From Anoxybacillus ayderensis (GTDB lineage: Bacteria > Bacillota > Bacilli > Bacillales > Anoxybacillaceae): 64,000 nucleotides of DNA. The notes beneath the pieces were generated by a model. That model ran no database searches. It saw only the letters and a list, made by a program, of their open reading frames with translations, and had not been told where the DNA came from. Made by a program: the position numbers and the translations under genes. Position 1 is the first letter of the stretch, and every line of letters starts with the position of its first letter. The DNA is taken from positions 124,001 through 188,000 of the forward strand of contig NZ_JXTG01000001.1 of NCBI RefSeq assembly GCF_000833605.1. The letters are read 5' to 3'. Positions 31,533 through 40,054 of this stretch are shown here, one piece after another.

Positions 31533-32405
31533 TTATTTCGTGGAAATCGCGTTTGTTTTTAAATAGTGGATATCGTTTGCTTGTTGAATCGAACGGAGTG
31601 AAAGTGCTTGCAGGACAGTTTCTTGATGATCTAACTTTTCAAACCCTTCTTGCATTTGTTGCGACAACTGTTCGATTTGTTGTTTCATCATTGGAATTTC
31701 TTGTACGTGCAACTCAACAACAGTCATTCGTTCCATTAATTGTCCAACCATTTCACGAATCGCTGGCACAAGCGCCACATCCTCTTTCGTCGCCATACGC
31801 TGTTCGATGCTAGCGATATCGTCTTTTGTGGCCATCGTCTGTTCGATCTGTTCGATGCGCTTGTCCATAGCAACGATATCGTCTTTCGTCGCCATGCGCT
31901 GCTCAATGCTAGCGATATCGTCTTTCGTGGCCATCGTTTGTTCGATCTGTTCGATGCGCTTGTCCATAGCAACGATATCGTCTTTCGTGGCCATACGCTG
32001 CTCAATGCTAGCGATATCGTCTTTTGTGGCCATCGTTTGTTCGATCTGTTCGATGCGCTTGTCCATAGCAACGATATCCTCTTTCGTCGCCATACGCTGT
32101 TCGATGCTGATGATGTCATCTTTTGTGGCCATGCGCTGTTCGATGCTGATGATATCATCTTTCGTCGCCATCGTCTGTTCGATCTGTTTGATGCGCTTGT
32201 CCATAGCAGCAATATCGTCTTTCGTCGCCATACGTTGCTCGATGCTAGCGATATCATCTTTTGTCGCCATCGTCTGTTCAATATGGCTGACGCGACTTTC
32301 TAACGCTCGAATATCATCTTTTAACGCGGCGACATCATCTTTTGTTGCCATGTTCGCGCGCAAAAATGCCAACTCGTCAAAAATGCGTTGCAACAGCTGC
32401 TCCAT
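31533..32405 (-). CDS. tandem-repeat coiled-coil protein, function unknown
   Basis: A 290-residue, cytoplasmic-looking protein with no signal peptide or membrane segment. After MEQLLQRIFDELAFLRAN it consists of repeated helical modules: a 13-residue unit (MATKDDIASIEQR) alternating with a 20-residue unit (MATKDDIVAMDKRIEQIEQT). Together they make a 33-residue repeat of 99 bp, present about four times with one extra 13-residue unit. The C-terminal 85 residues (from VALVPAIREMVGQL) are non-repetitive but still helical. ATG is at 32405-32403, preceded by AAGGAGGTG, and an extended -10 lies at 32438-32433. Upstream in-frame codons to 32705 have no ribosome binding site. I do not recognise a named family; Bdr- or DUF1640-like coiled coils are only similar in style. 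Confidence 0.85.
   Translation of the reverse strand: MEQLLQRIFDELAFLRANMATKDDVAALKDDIRALESRVSHIEQTMATKDDIASIEQRMATKDDIAAMDKRIKQIEQTMATKDDIISIEQRMATKDDIISIEQRMATKEDIVAMDKRIEQIEQTMATKDDIASIEQRMATKDDIVAMDKRIEQIEQTMATKDDIASIEQRMATKDDIVAMDKRIEQIEQTMATKDDIASIEQRMATKEDVALVPAIREMVGQLMERMTVVELHVQEIPMMKQQIEQLSQQMQEGFEKLDHQETVLQALSLRSIQQANDIHYLKTNAISTK
31853..32262. repeat. 99-bp in-frame tandem repeats inside the coiled-coil gene
   Basis: The plus-strand landmark GATGCGCTTGTCCATAGCA starts at 31854, 31953 and 32052, i.e. every 99 bp, and an equivalent (GATGCGCTTGTCCATAGCAG) starts at 32190, 138 bp further, equal to 99 plus one 39-bp module. Units differ by few silent or conservative changes (GTCTTTCGTGG versus GTCTTTTGTGG), pointing to recent duplication. 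Because the period is a multiple of three, several other frames stay open. Confidence 0.9.
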
Positions 32406-32432
32406 CACGTTCACCTCCTTTTTTCCGATTCT

Positions 32433-32440
32433 ATTATACC
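32433..32440 (-). promoter_or_regulatory. extended -10 promoter of the coiled-coil gene
   Basis: On the minus strand TGGTATAAT (TATAAT at 32438-32433) lies 27 nt upstream of the start codon. No clear -35 is seen 17 bp further up. Tentative but well placed. Confidence 0.5.
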
Positions 32441-32630
32441 ACCATTCGACAGAAAGAAGAGAGACGAAACAGAAAATATGACAAAAAATTTTTGAATTTT
32501 TTTCTTTAGGTACATATATTGTCCATGTAAAATAGTAATATATTGTTATAAAAAGTTTTTCATAACTTAAGTGTTTATTAATTGATAAAAAATAAAATGC
32601 TTGATAATATTCGAGGTAGGAGGTGGAAAA

Positions 32631-33326
32631 ATGAGAAAATATATTCTTTTTATTTTTTGTATGTTTTTTGGGTTGGTTATAAGTTCGCAACATACAAGTG
32701 CACAAACAATAGTTTCAGATGAGCAACTTGAACAAGTCAGAGAGAATTTTTTACAGATGGGAATTGATGAAGAGACCGCGAGTAAGCTTGTAGAAAAAGT
32801 GAGGAATGGTGAACTTTTAGATAGTCAAAAGCCAGACGAACTTGATAAAAAAAGAGAAGACCTAGTTGTTAGTTTAACTGATGGAAAGAAATATATTGAG
32901 TTTAGTGATGGTTCAAGAATAGAGATTAGTGTGTCGAATTCAAGTCCTGTTGTGACTGCTTTTGACTATGCAACTGGTACAGTATCTTATAATTCTTGTC
33001 AATCTGGTTCAGGTTATAAAAATTGTACTATTAAAGTAAGGTACTACGACGGGATTTGGGACATATATTTTAATGCTAAAATCTCCTTAGTTCAGGATGG
33101 ATATGATATGATTTCCTCAATTTATAACCAAGGAGTAGACGCGGTGTTGTACACTGTTGTGGAGAAAAGATTTGAAATTGTGCAGAAAGTTGAAACGAGT
33201 TCAGTAGCAGCTAAAGCTGATTATACAAATCAATTCACTCATAAGTCGGGTTTGTATACATTATCTAGAACATTGACACTTTGTGTGGAAAACGATAATG
33301 CCTATGCTCGTTTGAACTATTATTGA
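32631..33326 (+). CDS. predicted exported protein, unrecognised
   Basis: A 231-residue protein with a typical signal peptide: MRK, a hydrophobic core (YILFIFCMFFGLVIS) and a likely cleavage after QHTSA. The mature part begins with a charged helical stretch (about 26-75, EQLEQVRENFLQMGIDEETASKLVEKV) and continues as a probable beta-rich domain (about 85-231) with two cysteines in SCQSGSGYKNCTI. It has no recognisable enzyme motif. ATG 32631 follows GTAGGAGGTGG. The gene is far richer in A/T and in AT-ending codons than its neighbours, consistent with horizontal acquisition. Alone in its orientation between two minus-strand genes, apart from a small ORF downstream. Function unknown. Confidence 0.82.
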   Translation: MRKYILFIFCMFFGLVISSQHTSAQTIVSDEQLEQVRENFLQMGIDEETASKLVEKVRNGELLDSQKPDELDKKREDLVVSLTDGKKYIEFSDGSRIEISVSNSSPVVTAFDYATGTVSYNSCQSGSGYKNCTIKVRYYDGIWDIYFNAKISLVQDGYDMISSIYNQGVDAVLYTVVEKRFEIVQKVETSSVAAKADYTNQFTHKSGLYTLSRTLTLCVENDNAYARLNYY

Positions 33327-33437
33327 GCTCTTTTGACTTTTTAACTAGTTGAGCACCATTATGCAATTAGAATTTTAGTAGCGATTGATCGATTGTATTA
33401 TTTATTATTTTCGGTAAAGTAAAATAGGGGGGATTTA

Positions 33438-33581
33438 ATGGACTGGATTGTCGGGATAGCTTTAATTATCATCATTTTTTTTTCAACTAGTACAATAGAA
33501 AAAACTCTTAAAACAATAAAAAGACAAAATGATACAATTATCGAGTTATTAAAGGAGATAAAAAATAAAAAGGAATCGTAA
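33438..33581 (+). CDS. 47-residue single-pass membrane peptide
   Basis: A short frame with a good ribosome binding site (AGGGGGG, 33426-33432) 5 nt before ATG 33438. The product starts MDWIVGIALIIIIFFSTS, a single hydrophobic segment, followed by a charged amphipathic helix TIEKTLKTIKRQNDTIIELL and a lysine-rich end. Small anchors with such a coiled tail occur in many Bacilli and have no assigned role. It is AT-rich like the exported protein gene 111 nt upstream, with which it may be linked. No functional motif is present. Confidence 0.65.
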   Translation: MDWIVGIALIIIIFFSTSTIEKTLKTIKRQNDTIIELLKEIKNKKES

Positions 33582-33649
33582 ATGCTTAGTGGCAGGTGCA
33601 AGTACATCTTTTGGTGATGAACCAAATAACAAAATATGTTGACGAAAAT

Positions 33650-33680
33650 GAAAAACCCGCCTACCTAGACGGGTTTTTTC
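33650..33680. terminator. terminator of rqcH (and possibly of the small ORF)
   Basis: AAACCCG and CGGGTTT form a stem around CCTACCTAGA near 33653-33676, with T runs on both strands. The minus-strand side lies just after the rqcH stop at 33665 and overlaps it. Confidence 0.75.
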
Positions 33681-35377
33681 ATCCTCACCACCATCTCCTC
33701 ATCCGGCGTGACGTAAATCGTCTGCTGGTTTTCATAAATCACAAAGCCGGGTTTGGCGCCGCTCGGTTTTTTGACATAGCGAACGCGCGTGTAGTCGACC
33801 GGAACGGAGCTTGAGTGGCGCGCTTTGCTGAAGTAAGCGGCCAAGTGGGCAGCTTCGATGATCGTCTGTTCTGATGGATTTTTGCTTTTAATGACGACGT
33901 GTGAGCCTGGGATGTCTTTCGTATGAAGCCAAATGTCGTCTTTGCTTGCGAATTTGTTTGTTAAATAGTCGTTTTGTTTGTTGTTTTTGCCGACGAAAAT
34001 GTCGGTGCCGTCGCTTGATACGTAGCGTTCGAGTTCGATTGTGCGCACCTTTTGTTTTTTCTGTTTTGTCGCTTTGGCGCGCAAATAGCCTTGTTCGATT
34101 AACTCGTCGCGAATGTCGTCAATGTCTTTCGGTGATGCCGTTTCAAGCTGTTGCAAAAGCGTATCGAAATATATGATTTCTTCTTCCGTCCGCCCAATTT
34201 GTTCCTGCACGATGGAAAGCGAATTTTTCGCTTTTTGGTATTTTTGAAAATAGCTTTGTGCATTTTCTGACGGCGATTTTTGTTGATCAAGCGGAATGGT
34301 GATTGTGACACCGTTTTCGTCATAATAGTTGACGACTTCGATTTCGCTCATTCCTCGCTTCATAGCATAAAGATTTGCGGTCAACAATTCCCCATATAGC
34401 CGATATTGTTCCGCCTGTTTTGCTTCTTCAAGCGTTTGTTGAAGTTTCAACAGCTTCTTTTCATTTTTCGCTTTTTCATTCGCGACAAATCGTTCTAAAT
34501 CGTGCGCTTGTTGTTTCACGCGATCGCGTTCTGCTTTGCCGAAATAAAAACGGTCAAGCATCTCGCTTAACGTAGCAAAATGTTTTCCTTCCCCTTCGAT
34601 ATGGGTAAGCGGCAACGCATAAAATACGTCTTTTGTCCCGTTTGTATATATACATGGAGCAAATTTCTCGTTTCGCACATCTTCCATAAGCGTGATAAAA
34701 CTTTTCGGCAACGTCGCTCGGTTAGCGAGCCCTGCGCGATAGATGACTTCGCGCGCAAAAAGCGGCGAAATGCCCGTAAATGTGGCAACGAGTTGATCGG
34801 CTAGTTTTCCTGCGAGAAAATCGATCTTTTTTAACACCGTCTCTTCCGTCGCGTGAAGCGGATTGATTTTGTCGTGCGATGGGGGCAATATGTAAGGCGC
34901 CCCAGGGAGCACCGTTCGATATCGGTTCACCGCAGGGGAGAGATGTTTGACGCTATCGATGATCGTATTCGTCTGTTCATCGACGAGAACGATGTTGCTG
35001 TGGCGGCCCATCAATTCAACGATGAGCTGTTTTGTACATACATCGCCGAGCTCATTTCTTCCTTTGACATGAATGATGATGATGCGATCAAAATCGACTT
35101 GCGTAATCGCTTCAATGACGCCTCCTTCAATATGTTTGCGCAGAAGCATACAAAACATCGGCGGCTCATGAGGATTATCGTACGTCTCGTTCGTCAAATG
35201 GACGCGCGCATACGTCGGATGAGCAGATAATAACAATTTATAATTGCTTCCGTGCGAACGAATATGAAGCACTAATTCGGATGGAAATGGCTGATAAATT
35301 TTTGAAATGCGCCCCCCGACAAGCGTGCGCTGTAATTCTTTTGTCATTGCATATGTAAATACTCCGTCAAACGACAT
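33665..35377 (-). CDS. rqcH: RqcH, NFACT-family ribosome quality control factor
   Basis: Binds stalled 50S-peptidyl-tRNA complexes and directs C-terminal alanine tailing, marking stalled peptides for proteolysis. Earlier annotations call it fibronectin-binding protein (FbpA, YloA). The 570-residue protein has an N-terminal NFACT-N domain, with the D97-R98 pair needed for Ala-tailing retained (VDFDRII). A helix-hairpin, a central coiled coil (about 290-430) and a C-terminal NFACT-R domain ([35 protein letters not shown]) follow. The start is ATG 35377, with AAAGGTG upstream, giving the family N terminus MSFDG; ten extra codons upstream are not used. Confidence 0.95.
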   Translation of the reverse strand: MSFDGVFTYAMTKELQRTLVGGRISKIYQPFPSELVLHIRSHGSNYKLLLSAHPTYARVHLTNETYDNPHEPPMFCMLLRKHIEGGVIEAITQVDFDRIIIIHVKGRNELGDVCTKQLIVELMGRHSNIVLVDEQTNTIIDSVKHLSPAVNRYRTVLPGAPYILPPSHDKINPLHATEETVLKKIDFLAGKLADQLVATFTGISPLFAREVIYRAGLANRATLPKSFITLMEDVRNEKFAPCIYTNGTKDVFYALPLTHIEGEGKHFATLSEMLDRFYFGKAERDRVKQQAHDLERFVANEKAKNEKKLLKLQQTLEEAKQAEQYRLYGELLTANLYAMKRGMSEIEVVNYYDENGVTITIPLDQQKSPSENAQSYFQKYQKAKNSLSIVQEQIGRTEEEIIYFDTLLQQLETASPKDIDDIRDELIEQGYLRAKATKQKKQKVRTIELERYVSSDGTDIFVGKNNKQNDYLTNKFASKDDIWLHTKDIPGSHVVIKSKNPSEQTIIEAAHLAAYFSKARHSSSVPVDYTRVRYVKKPSGAKPGFVIYENQQTIYVTPDEEMVVRMKKPV

Positions 35378-35403
35378 CGAAAACACCTTTCTCTTTTTTC
35401 TTT

Positions 35404-35412
35404 TCATTATAC
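35404..35412 (-). promoter_or_regulatory. extended -10 promoter of rqcH
   Basis: On the minus strand TGGTATAAT (TATAAT at 35411-35406) lies 29 nt before the start codon. The region 17 bp upstream has no TTGACA-like sequence. Same TGG-TATAAT arrangement as the coiled-coil gene. Confidence 0.5.
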
Positions 35413-35478
35413 CATATCATTTTTTTGTACATGCCTGAATAAGCTGTCATAGATAAGACAAGCGGAAGGGGGAGAGAA

Positions 35479-38148
35479 ATGAGCTGGCACGGACTGCGTA
35501 TCGAGCAGGTGGAACAACAAGTAAATACAAAAATTGGCTTTGGATTAACGGAAAAAGAAGCGAAAAGACGGCTAAAACAATTTGGAAAAAATGAGCTATC
35601 GGAAGAAAAAAAACCGTCTGCGCTAAAACAATTTTTTAGTCAGTTTCAAGATTTTATGGTGCTCGTTCTATTGGCGGCAACCGCGATTTCCGCTGTATTA
35701 GGCGAATACATTGATGTGGTCGCGATCGTGGCGATTGTCATCATCAATGCTTTTTTAGGATTTATACAAGAGCGCCGAGCGGAAAAGTCGCTAGAAGCAT
35801 TAAAAAAATTGTCGGCACCAGAATCGCTCGTTTTGCGGGACGGCGAATGGGGAAAAGTGCCGTCTGCTCAGTTAGTCGTTGGCGATATTGTCAAATTCGC
35901 AAGCGGCGATCGCATCGGGGCGGACGTGCGCATCATTGAAGCGAAAGGGTTATATATTGAGGAGTCGTCGTTGACGGGCGAGTCGCTTCCCGTCGAAAAA
36001 CAAACAGCGCCACTAATAGAAGATGTTTCATTAGGTGATCGTACAAATATGGCGTTTATGGGAACGCTCGTGACGAAAGGAAGCGGTGTAGGGATTGTCG
36101 TAGCGACAGGCATGCATACAGCGATGGGACAAATTGCCCATTTAATTCAGTCAGCGCCAACGATGACGACACCGTTGCAGCGGAAGCTCGAACAGCTCGG
36201 AAAAATTTTAATCGTCATCGCTTTAGCGCTCACAGCGCTCGTTGTCGTGCTTGGCGTATGGCAAGGACATGCGGTATACGACATGTTTTTAGCTGGTGTG
36301 TCGCTTGCGGTCGCCGCCATTCCAGAAGGGTTGCCAGCGATCGTCACCGTCGTATTGGCGCTCGGTGTCCAACGCATGATGAAGCGAAACGCCATCGTGC
36401 GCAAACTGCCGGCCGTTGAAACGCTCGGTTGTGCCTCTGTCATTTGTTCTGATAAAACAGGAACGATGACGGAAAATCAAATGACCGTCACGCACGTATG
36501 GGTGAATAACCGGTTATGGACAGTAAGCGGGACGGGCTATGAACCGAAAGGAACGTTTTTATATAACGGCAAACAAGAAAAGGTAGATGCTGCCTTACAG
36601 CAAATATTATTATTTGGGGCGTTATGCAATCATGCCGACATAAAGAAAAAAGGAAAAACATATATGATTGACGGCGATCCGACCGAAGGCGCCCTCGTTG
36701 TTGCGGCGGCGAAAGCAGGATGGACGAAAGAAAAAATTGCCGCTGAATTTACGATTGAACATGAATTTCCGTTTGATTCGACGCGAAAAATGATGACGGT
36801 CATCGTGAAAGATCGCGCGAATCGGCGCTTTATTGTCACAAAAGGTGCGCCAGATATGTTGCTAGAGCGTTGTCGTTTCATATATATCGAAGGTCAGGCG
36901 AAACTTATGCGCGACCAAGAGCGGAAACTGGTGCAACAAACGGTCAATACGCTCGCCTCCCAAGCGTTGCGAACGATTGCGATCGCTTATCGACCGCTTT
37001 CTTTGACGGAAACAATGAACGATGAAACGAAAGCGGAAAGCGACTTGACGTTCATCGGTTTACAAGGAATGATCGATCCGCCGCGGAAAGAAGTAAAACA
37101 AGCCATTGCGGAATGTAAAAAAGCAGGCATTAAAACAGTGATGATTACAGGAGATCATGTGTTAACAGCGAAAGCGATCGCCCAACAGCTGCACATGATG
37201 CCGCCAAACGGCAAAGTGATGGACGGCAAAACGTTAGCGACGTTATCTGTCGATGAATTAGAAGACGTTGTTGAAGATGTGTACGTTTTTGCGCGCGTAT
37301 CGCCCGAACATAAATTAAAAATTGTGCAAGCGTTACAAAAAAGAGGGCATATTGTCGCGATGACAGGCGATGGCGTGAACGATGCTCCGGCCATTAAAAC
37401 AGCAAACATCGGGATCGCGATGGGAGTGACAGGAACAGACGTATCAAAAGAAGCCGCATCGCTCGTTTTGTTAGATGATAACTTTGCGACGATTAAAGCG
37501 GCGATCGAAGAAGGGCGAAACATTTATGAAAACATTCGTAAATTTATTCGCTACTTACTTGCATCAAACGTCGGGGAAATTTTAGTCATGTTATTTGCGA
37601 TGATATTGGCGCTCCCTCTCCCGCTTGTACCGATTCAAATTTTATGGGTGAATCTCGTCACAGACGGACTACCTGCCATGGCGCTCGGATTAGACCCAGC
37701 CGAAGAAAACGTCATGAAGCGGCCGCCGCGTCATCCGAAAGAAGGGGTTTTCGCCAGAGGGCTCGGCTGGAAAATCATTAGTCGCGGCTTTCTCATCGGC
37801 ATGGTGACGTTAATTGCTTTTCTCGTCGTGCATACGCGACATCCGGAAAACTTAACGTATGCCCAGACGGTTGCCTTTGCGACGCTCGTGCTCGCTCAAC
37901 TCATTCACGTATTTGATTGCCGAAGCGAACGGTCGGTGTTTGACCGAAATCCGTTTGAAAATATGTATTTAGTGCTCGCTGTTTTGTCGTCGCTTGTATT
38001 GTTGCTTGTCGTCATTTACTATCCGCCGCTACAACCGATTTTCCATACCGTTTCGTTGCCGCTTACGGATTGGTTGCTTATTATTGGCTTATCGTCTATT
38101 CCGACGTTTTTACTTGCTGGCTCGTTATTTACACGTCGTCGTTCATGA
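35479..38148 (+). CDS. yloB: P-type calcium-transporting ATPase (YloB)
   Basis: An 889-residue P2A-type ATPase of the SERCA-like family; the B. subtilis homologue is a Ca2+ pump made during sporulation. The phosphorylation site is D325 in CSDKTGTMT. AAIPEGLPAIVTVVLA carries the PEGLP ion site; the actuator TGES loop (SSLTGESLPVEK), the KGAPD nucleotide-binding motif, and TGDGVNDAPA hinge are all present. About ten membrane helices are visible. ATG 35479 follows GGGGGAGAG. It diverges from rqcH across a 101-nt intergenic region. Confidence 0.93.
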   Translation: MSWHGLRIEQVEQQVNTKIGFGLTEKEAKRRLKQFGKNELSEEKKPSALKQFFSQFQDFMVLVLLAATAISAVLGEYIDVVAIVAIVIINAFLGFIQERRAEKSLEALKKLSAPESLVLRDGEWGKVPSAQLVVGDIVKFASGDRIGADVRIIEAKGLYIEESSLTGESLPVEKQTAPLIEDVSLGDRTNMAFMGTLVTKGSGVGIVVATGMHTAMGQIAHLIQSAPTMTTPLQRKLEQLGKILIVIALALTALVVVLGVWQGHAVYDMFLAGVSLAVAAIPEGLPAIVTVVLALGVQRMMKRNAIVRKLPAVETLGCASVICSDKTGTMTENQMTVTHVWVNNRLWTVSGTGYEPKGTFLYNGKQEKVDAALQQILLFGALCNHADIKKKGKTYMIDGDPTEGALVVAAAKAGWTKEKIAAEFTIEHEFPFDSTRKMMTVIVKDRANRRFIVTKGAPDMLLERCRFIYIEGQAKLMRDQERKLVQQTVNTLASQALRTIAIAYRPLSLTETMNDETKAESDLTFIGLQGMIDPPRKEVKQAIAECKKAGIKTVMITGDHVLTAKAIAQQLHMMPPNGKVMDGKTLATLSVDELEDVVEDVYVFARVSPEHKLKIVQALQKRGHIVAMTGDGVNDAPAIKTANIGIAMGVTGTDVSKEAASLVLLDDNFATIKAAIEEGRNIYENIRKFIRYLLASNVGEILVMLFAMILALPLPLVPIQILWVNLVTDGLPAMALGLDPAEENVMKRPPRHPKEGVFARGLGWKIISRGFLIGMVTLIAFLVVHTRHPENLTYAQTVAFATLVLAQLIHVFDCRSERSVFDRNPFENMYLVLAVLSSLVLLLVVIYYPPLQPIFHTVSLPLTDWLLIIGLSSIPTFLLAGSLFTRRRS

Positions 38149-38172
38149 AATGTTTTCGCTATATAGCGATAT

Positions 38173-38182
38173 GTGCTATAAT
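38173..38182 (+). promoter_or_regulatory. possible extended -10 promoter upstream of yloC
   Basis: TGCTATAAT (TATAAT at 38177-38182) without a good -35. It is immediately followed by the hairpin at 38186-38216, the same layout as upstream of divIB. Confidence 0.4.
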
Positions 38183-38185
38183 GAG

Positions 38186-38222
38186 AGAAGGTAATGGAGT
38201 GAATCTATTACCTTCTTTTATT
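38186..38222 (+). terminator. terminator-like hairpin between yloB and yloC
   Basis: AGAAGGTAAT (38186-38195) pairs perfectly with ATTACCTTCT (38207-38216), followed by TTTATTG. A ten-pair stem with T-rich tail; may end yloB transcription or attenuate a transcript from the extended -10 just upstream. Confidence 0.7.
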
Positions 38223-38250
38223 GTCGATAACACATAATGGATGTGAGAGT

Positions 38251-39129
38251 ATGATCGTAAGTATGACAGGATTTGGTCGAGGAAAAAAAGAAGATGAAAA
38301 CGTGAGCGTTACGGTGGAAATGAAATCAGTCAATCACCGTTTTTGTGAAATTTCGATCCGCATGCCTAGACAGTGGGTGATGTTTGAAGATAAAATAAAA
38401 AAAGTAATTACAGAACATATTGCCCGTGGACGTGTCGAAGTGTTTATTACAATTGAAGGAGAACAGCTCGTTGAACGAACGCTTCACGTCGATTGGCAGC
38501 TTGTTGATGCGTATTACCGGATGCTTACCGATGTGCGTCGTCGCTTTCATTTTGCCGATGATGTATCGCTTCGAGATGTTATACATATGCTATCGGATGC
38601 GGTTGAAATGACGGAACAGCCGATCGAAAACGATGCGCTTCTTTCTCTCCTTTTAGAAGCGACAAAAGAAGCGGTCGAGCAATTGAAACATATGCGCGAA
38701 CAGGAAGGAAACGCGTTATTAGCAGACATGCTGATGCAGCTGGAGACGATTGAGAAAAGCGCACATCGCGTTGAACAACTGGCGCCAACGGTCGTCGCTT
38801 CTTATCGCGAACGCATACATAAACGAGTGAGTGAATTTGTACAGGGCGTCGTTGACGAACAACGGCTATTGACGGAAGTCGCTCTATTTGCGGAAAAAGT
38901 CGATATTCATGAAGAATTAAAACGCATATATAGCCATATTGAACAATTTCGTCGCATCGTTTCTGAAGGGGGAGCGGTCGGACGAAAGCTCGATTTTCTC
39001 GTTCAAGAGCTCAATCGTGAAATGAATACGATCGGTTCAAAAGCAAACGATCGCCACATTGCTTCTGAAGTTGTCGAAATGAAAAGCGCCCTTGAAAAAA
39101 TTAAAGAACAAGTGCAAAATGTAGAGTAG
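38251..39129 (+). CDS. yloC: YicC-family endoribonuclease (YloC)
   Basis: A 292-residue member of the YicC family. It has an N-terminal YicC domain starting MIVSMTGFGRGKKED, with EMKSVNHRFCEISIRMP, and a C-terminal DUF1732 domain (VDIHEELKRIYSHIEQF, GRKLDFLVQELNREMNTIGSKAND). YicC proteins have been reported to be RNases; the substrate here is not evident. ATG 38251 follows GAGAG. Unusually, the remA gene that comes next in most Bacillaceae is missing: gmk starts 24 nt later. Confidence 0.9.
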   Translation: MIVSMTGFGRGKKEDENVSVTVEMKSVNHRFCEISIRMPRQWVMFEDKIKKVITEHIARGRVEVFITIEGEQLVERTLHVDWQLVDAYYRMLTDVRRRFHFADDVSLRDVIHMLSDAVEMTEQPIENDALLSLLLEATKEAVEQLKHMREQEGNALLADMLMQLETIEKSAHRVEQLAPTVVASYRERIHKRVSEFVQGVVDEQRLLTEVALFAEKVDIHEELKRIYSHIEQFRRIVSEGGAVGRKLDFLVQELNREMNTIGSKANDRHIASEVVEMKSALEKIKEQVQNVE

Positions 39130-39774
<645 letters not shown>

Positions 39775-39775
39775 T

Positions 39776-39985
39776 ATGTTATATCCTTCCATTGACTTAC
39801 TTATTACAAAACTCGATTCAAAATATACACTCGTCACAGTTGCGGCGAAGCGCGCCCGCCAATTGCAAGTAAAAAATGACTTAACGATCGAAAAACCTGT
39901 GTCGAAAAAATTTGTCGGCAAAGCGTTAGAGGAAATTGCAGCGGGTCATATTGAAGTCGTTAGCGAAGAAGAAGCAGCGCAATAA
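39776..39985 (+). CDS. rpoZ: RNA polymerase omega subunit
   Basis: A 69-residue omega subunit that helps beta-prime fold and assemble. It has the family [20 protein letters not shown] start and the AAKRARQLQ core, and an acidic tail. ATG 39776 follows GGAGGTGG at the gmk end. The open frame to 39704 overlaps gmk and is not used. A short hairpin terminator follows before coaBC. Confidence 0.95.
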   Translation: MLYPSIDLLITKLDSKYTLVTVAAKRARQLQVKNDLTIEKPVSKKFVGKALEEIAAGHIEVVSEEEAAQ

Positions 39986-39995
39986 ACTATTTACG

Positions 39996-40025
39996 ACAAC
40001 CTAGTTTTTAGGTTGTTATTTTTTT
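39996..40025 (+). terminator. terminator after rpoZ
   Basis: ACAACCTA (39996-40003) pairs with TAGGTTGT (40009-40016), followed by TATTTTTTT. A short but clear intrinsic terminator. Confidence 0.75.
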
Positions 40026-40054
40026 ACAAATACCGAACGAAAGGGGCAACGTCG

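Noticed and set aside
31502-31813. 103-codon plus-strand frame after pyrE
   Set aside because: Begins in the pyrE terminator and lies antisense to the C-terminal part of the coiled-coil gene.
31800-32270. Regularly spaced repeats resembling a CRISPR array
   Set aside because: There are no unique spacers; the whole 99-bp unit repeats and encodes protein, and no cas genes lie nearby.
31736-32481. Long open frames on the plus strand (187 and 224 codons) and in another minus frame across the coiled-coil gene
   Set aside because: They follow from 39/60-bp in-frame repeats without stop codons, lack ribosome binding sites, and give low-complexity products; the minus-strand frame from 32405 has the ribosome binding site and a promoter.
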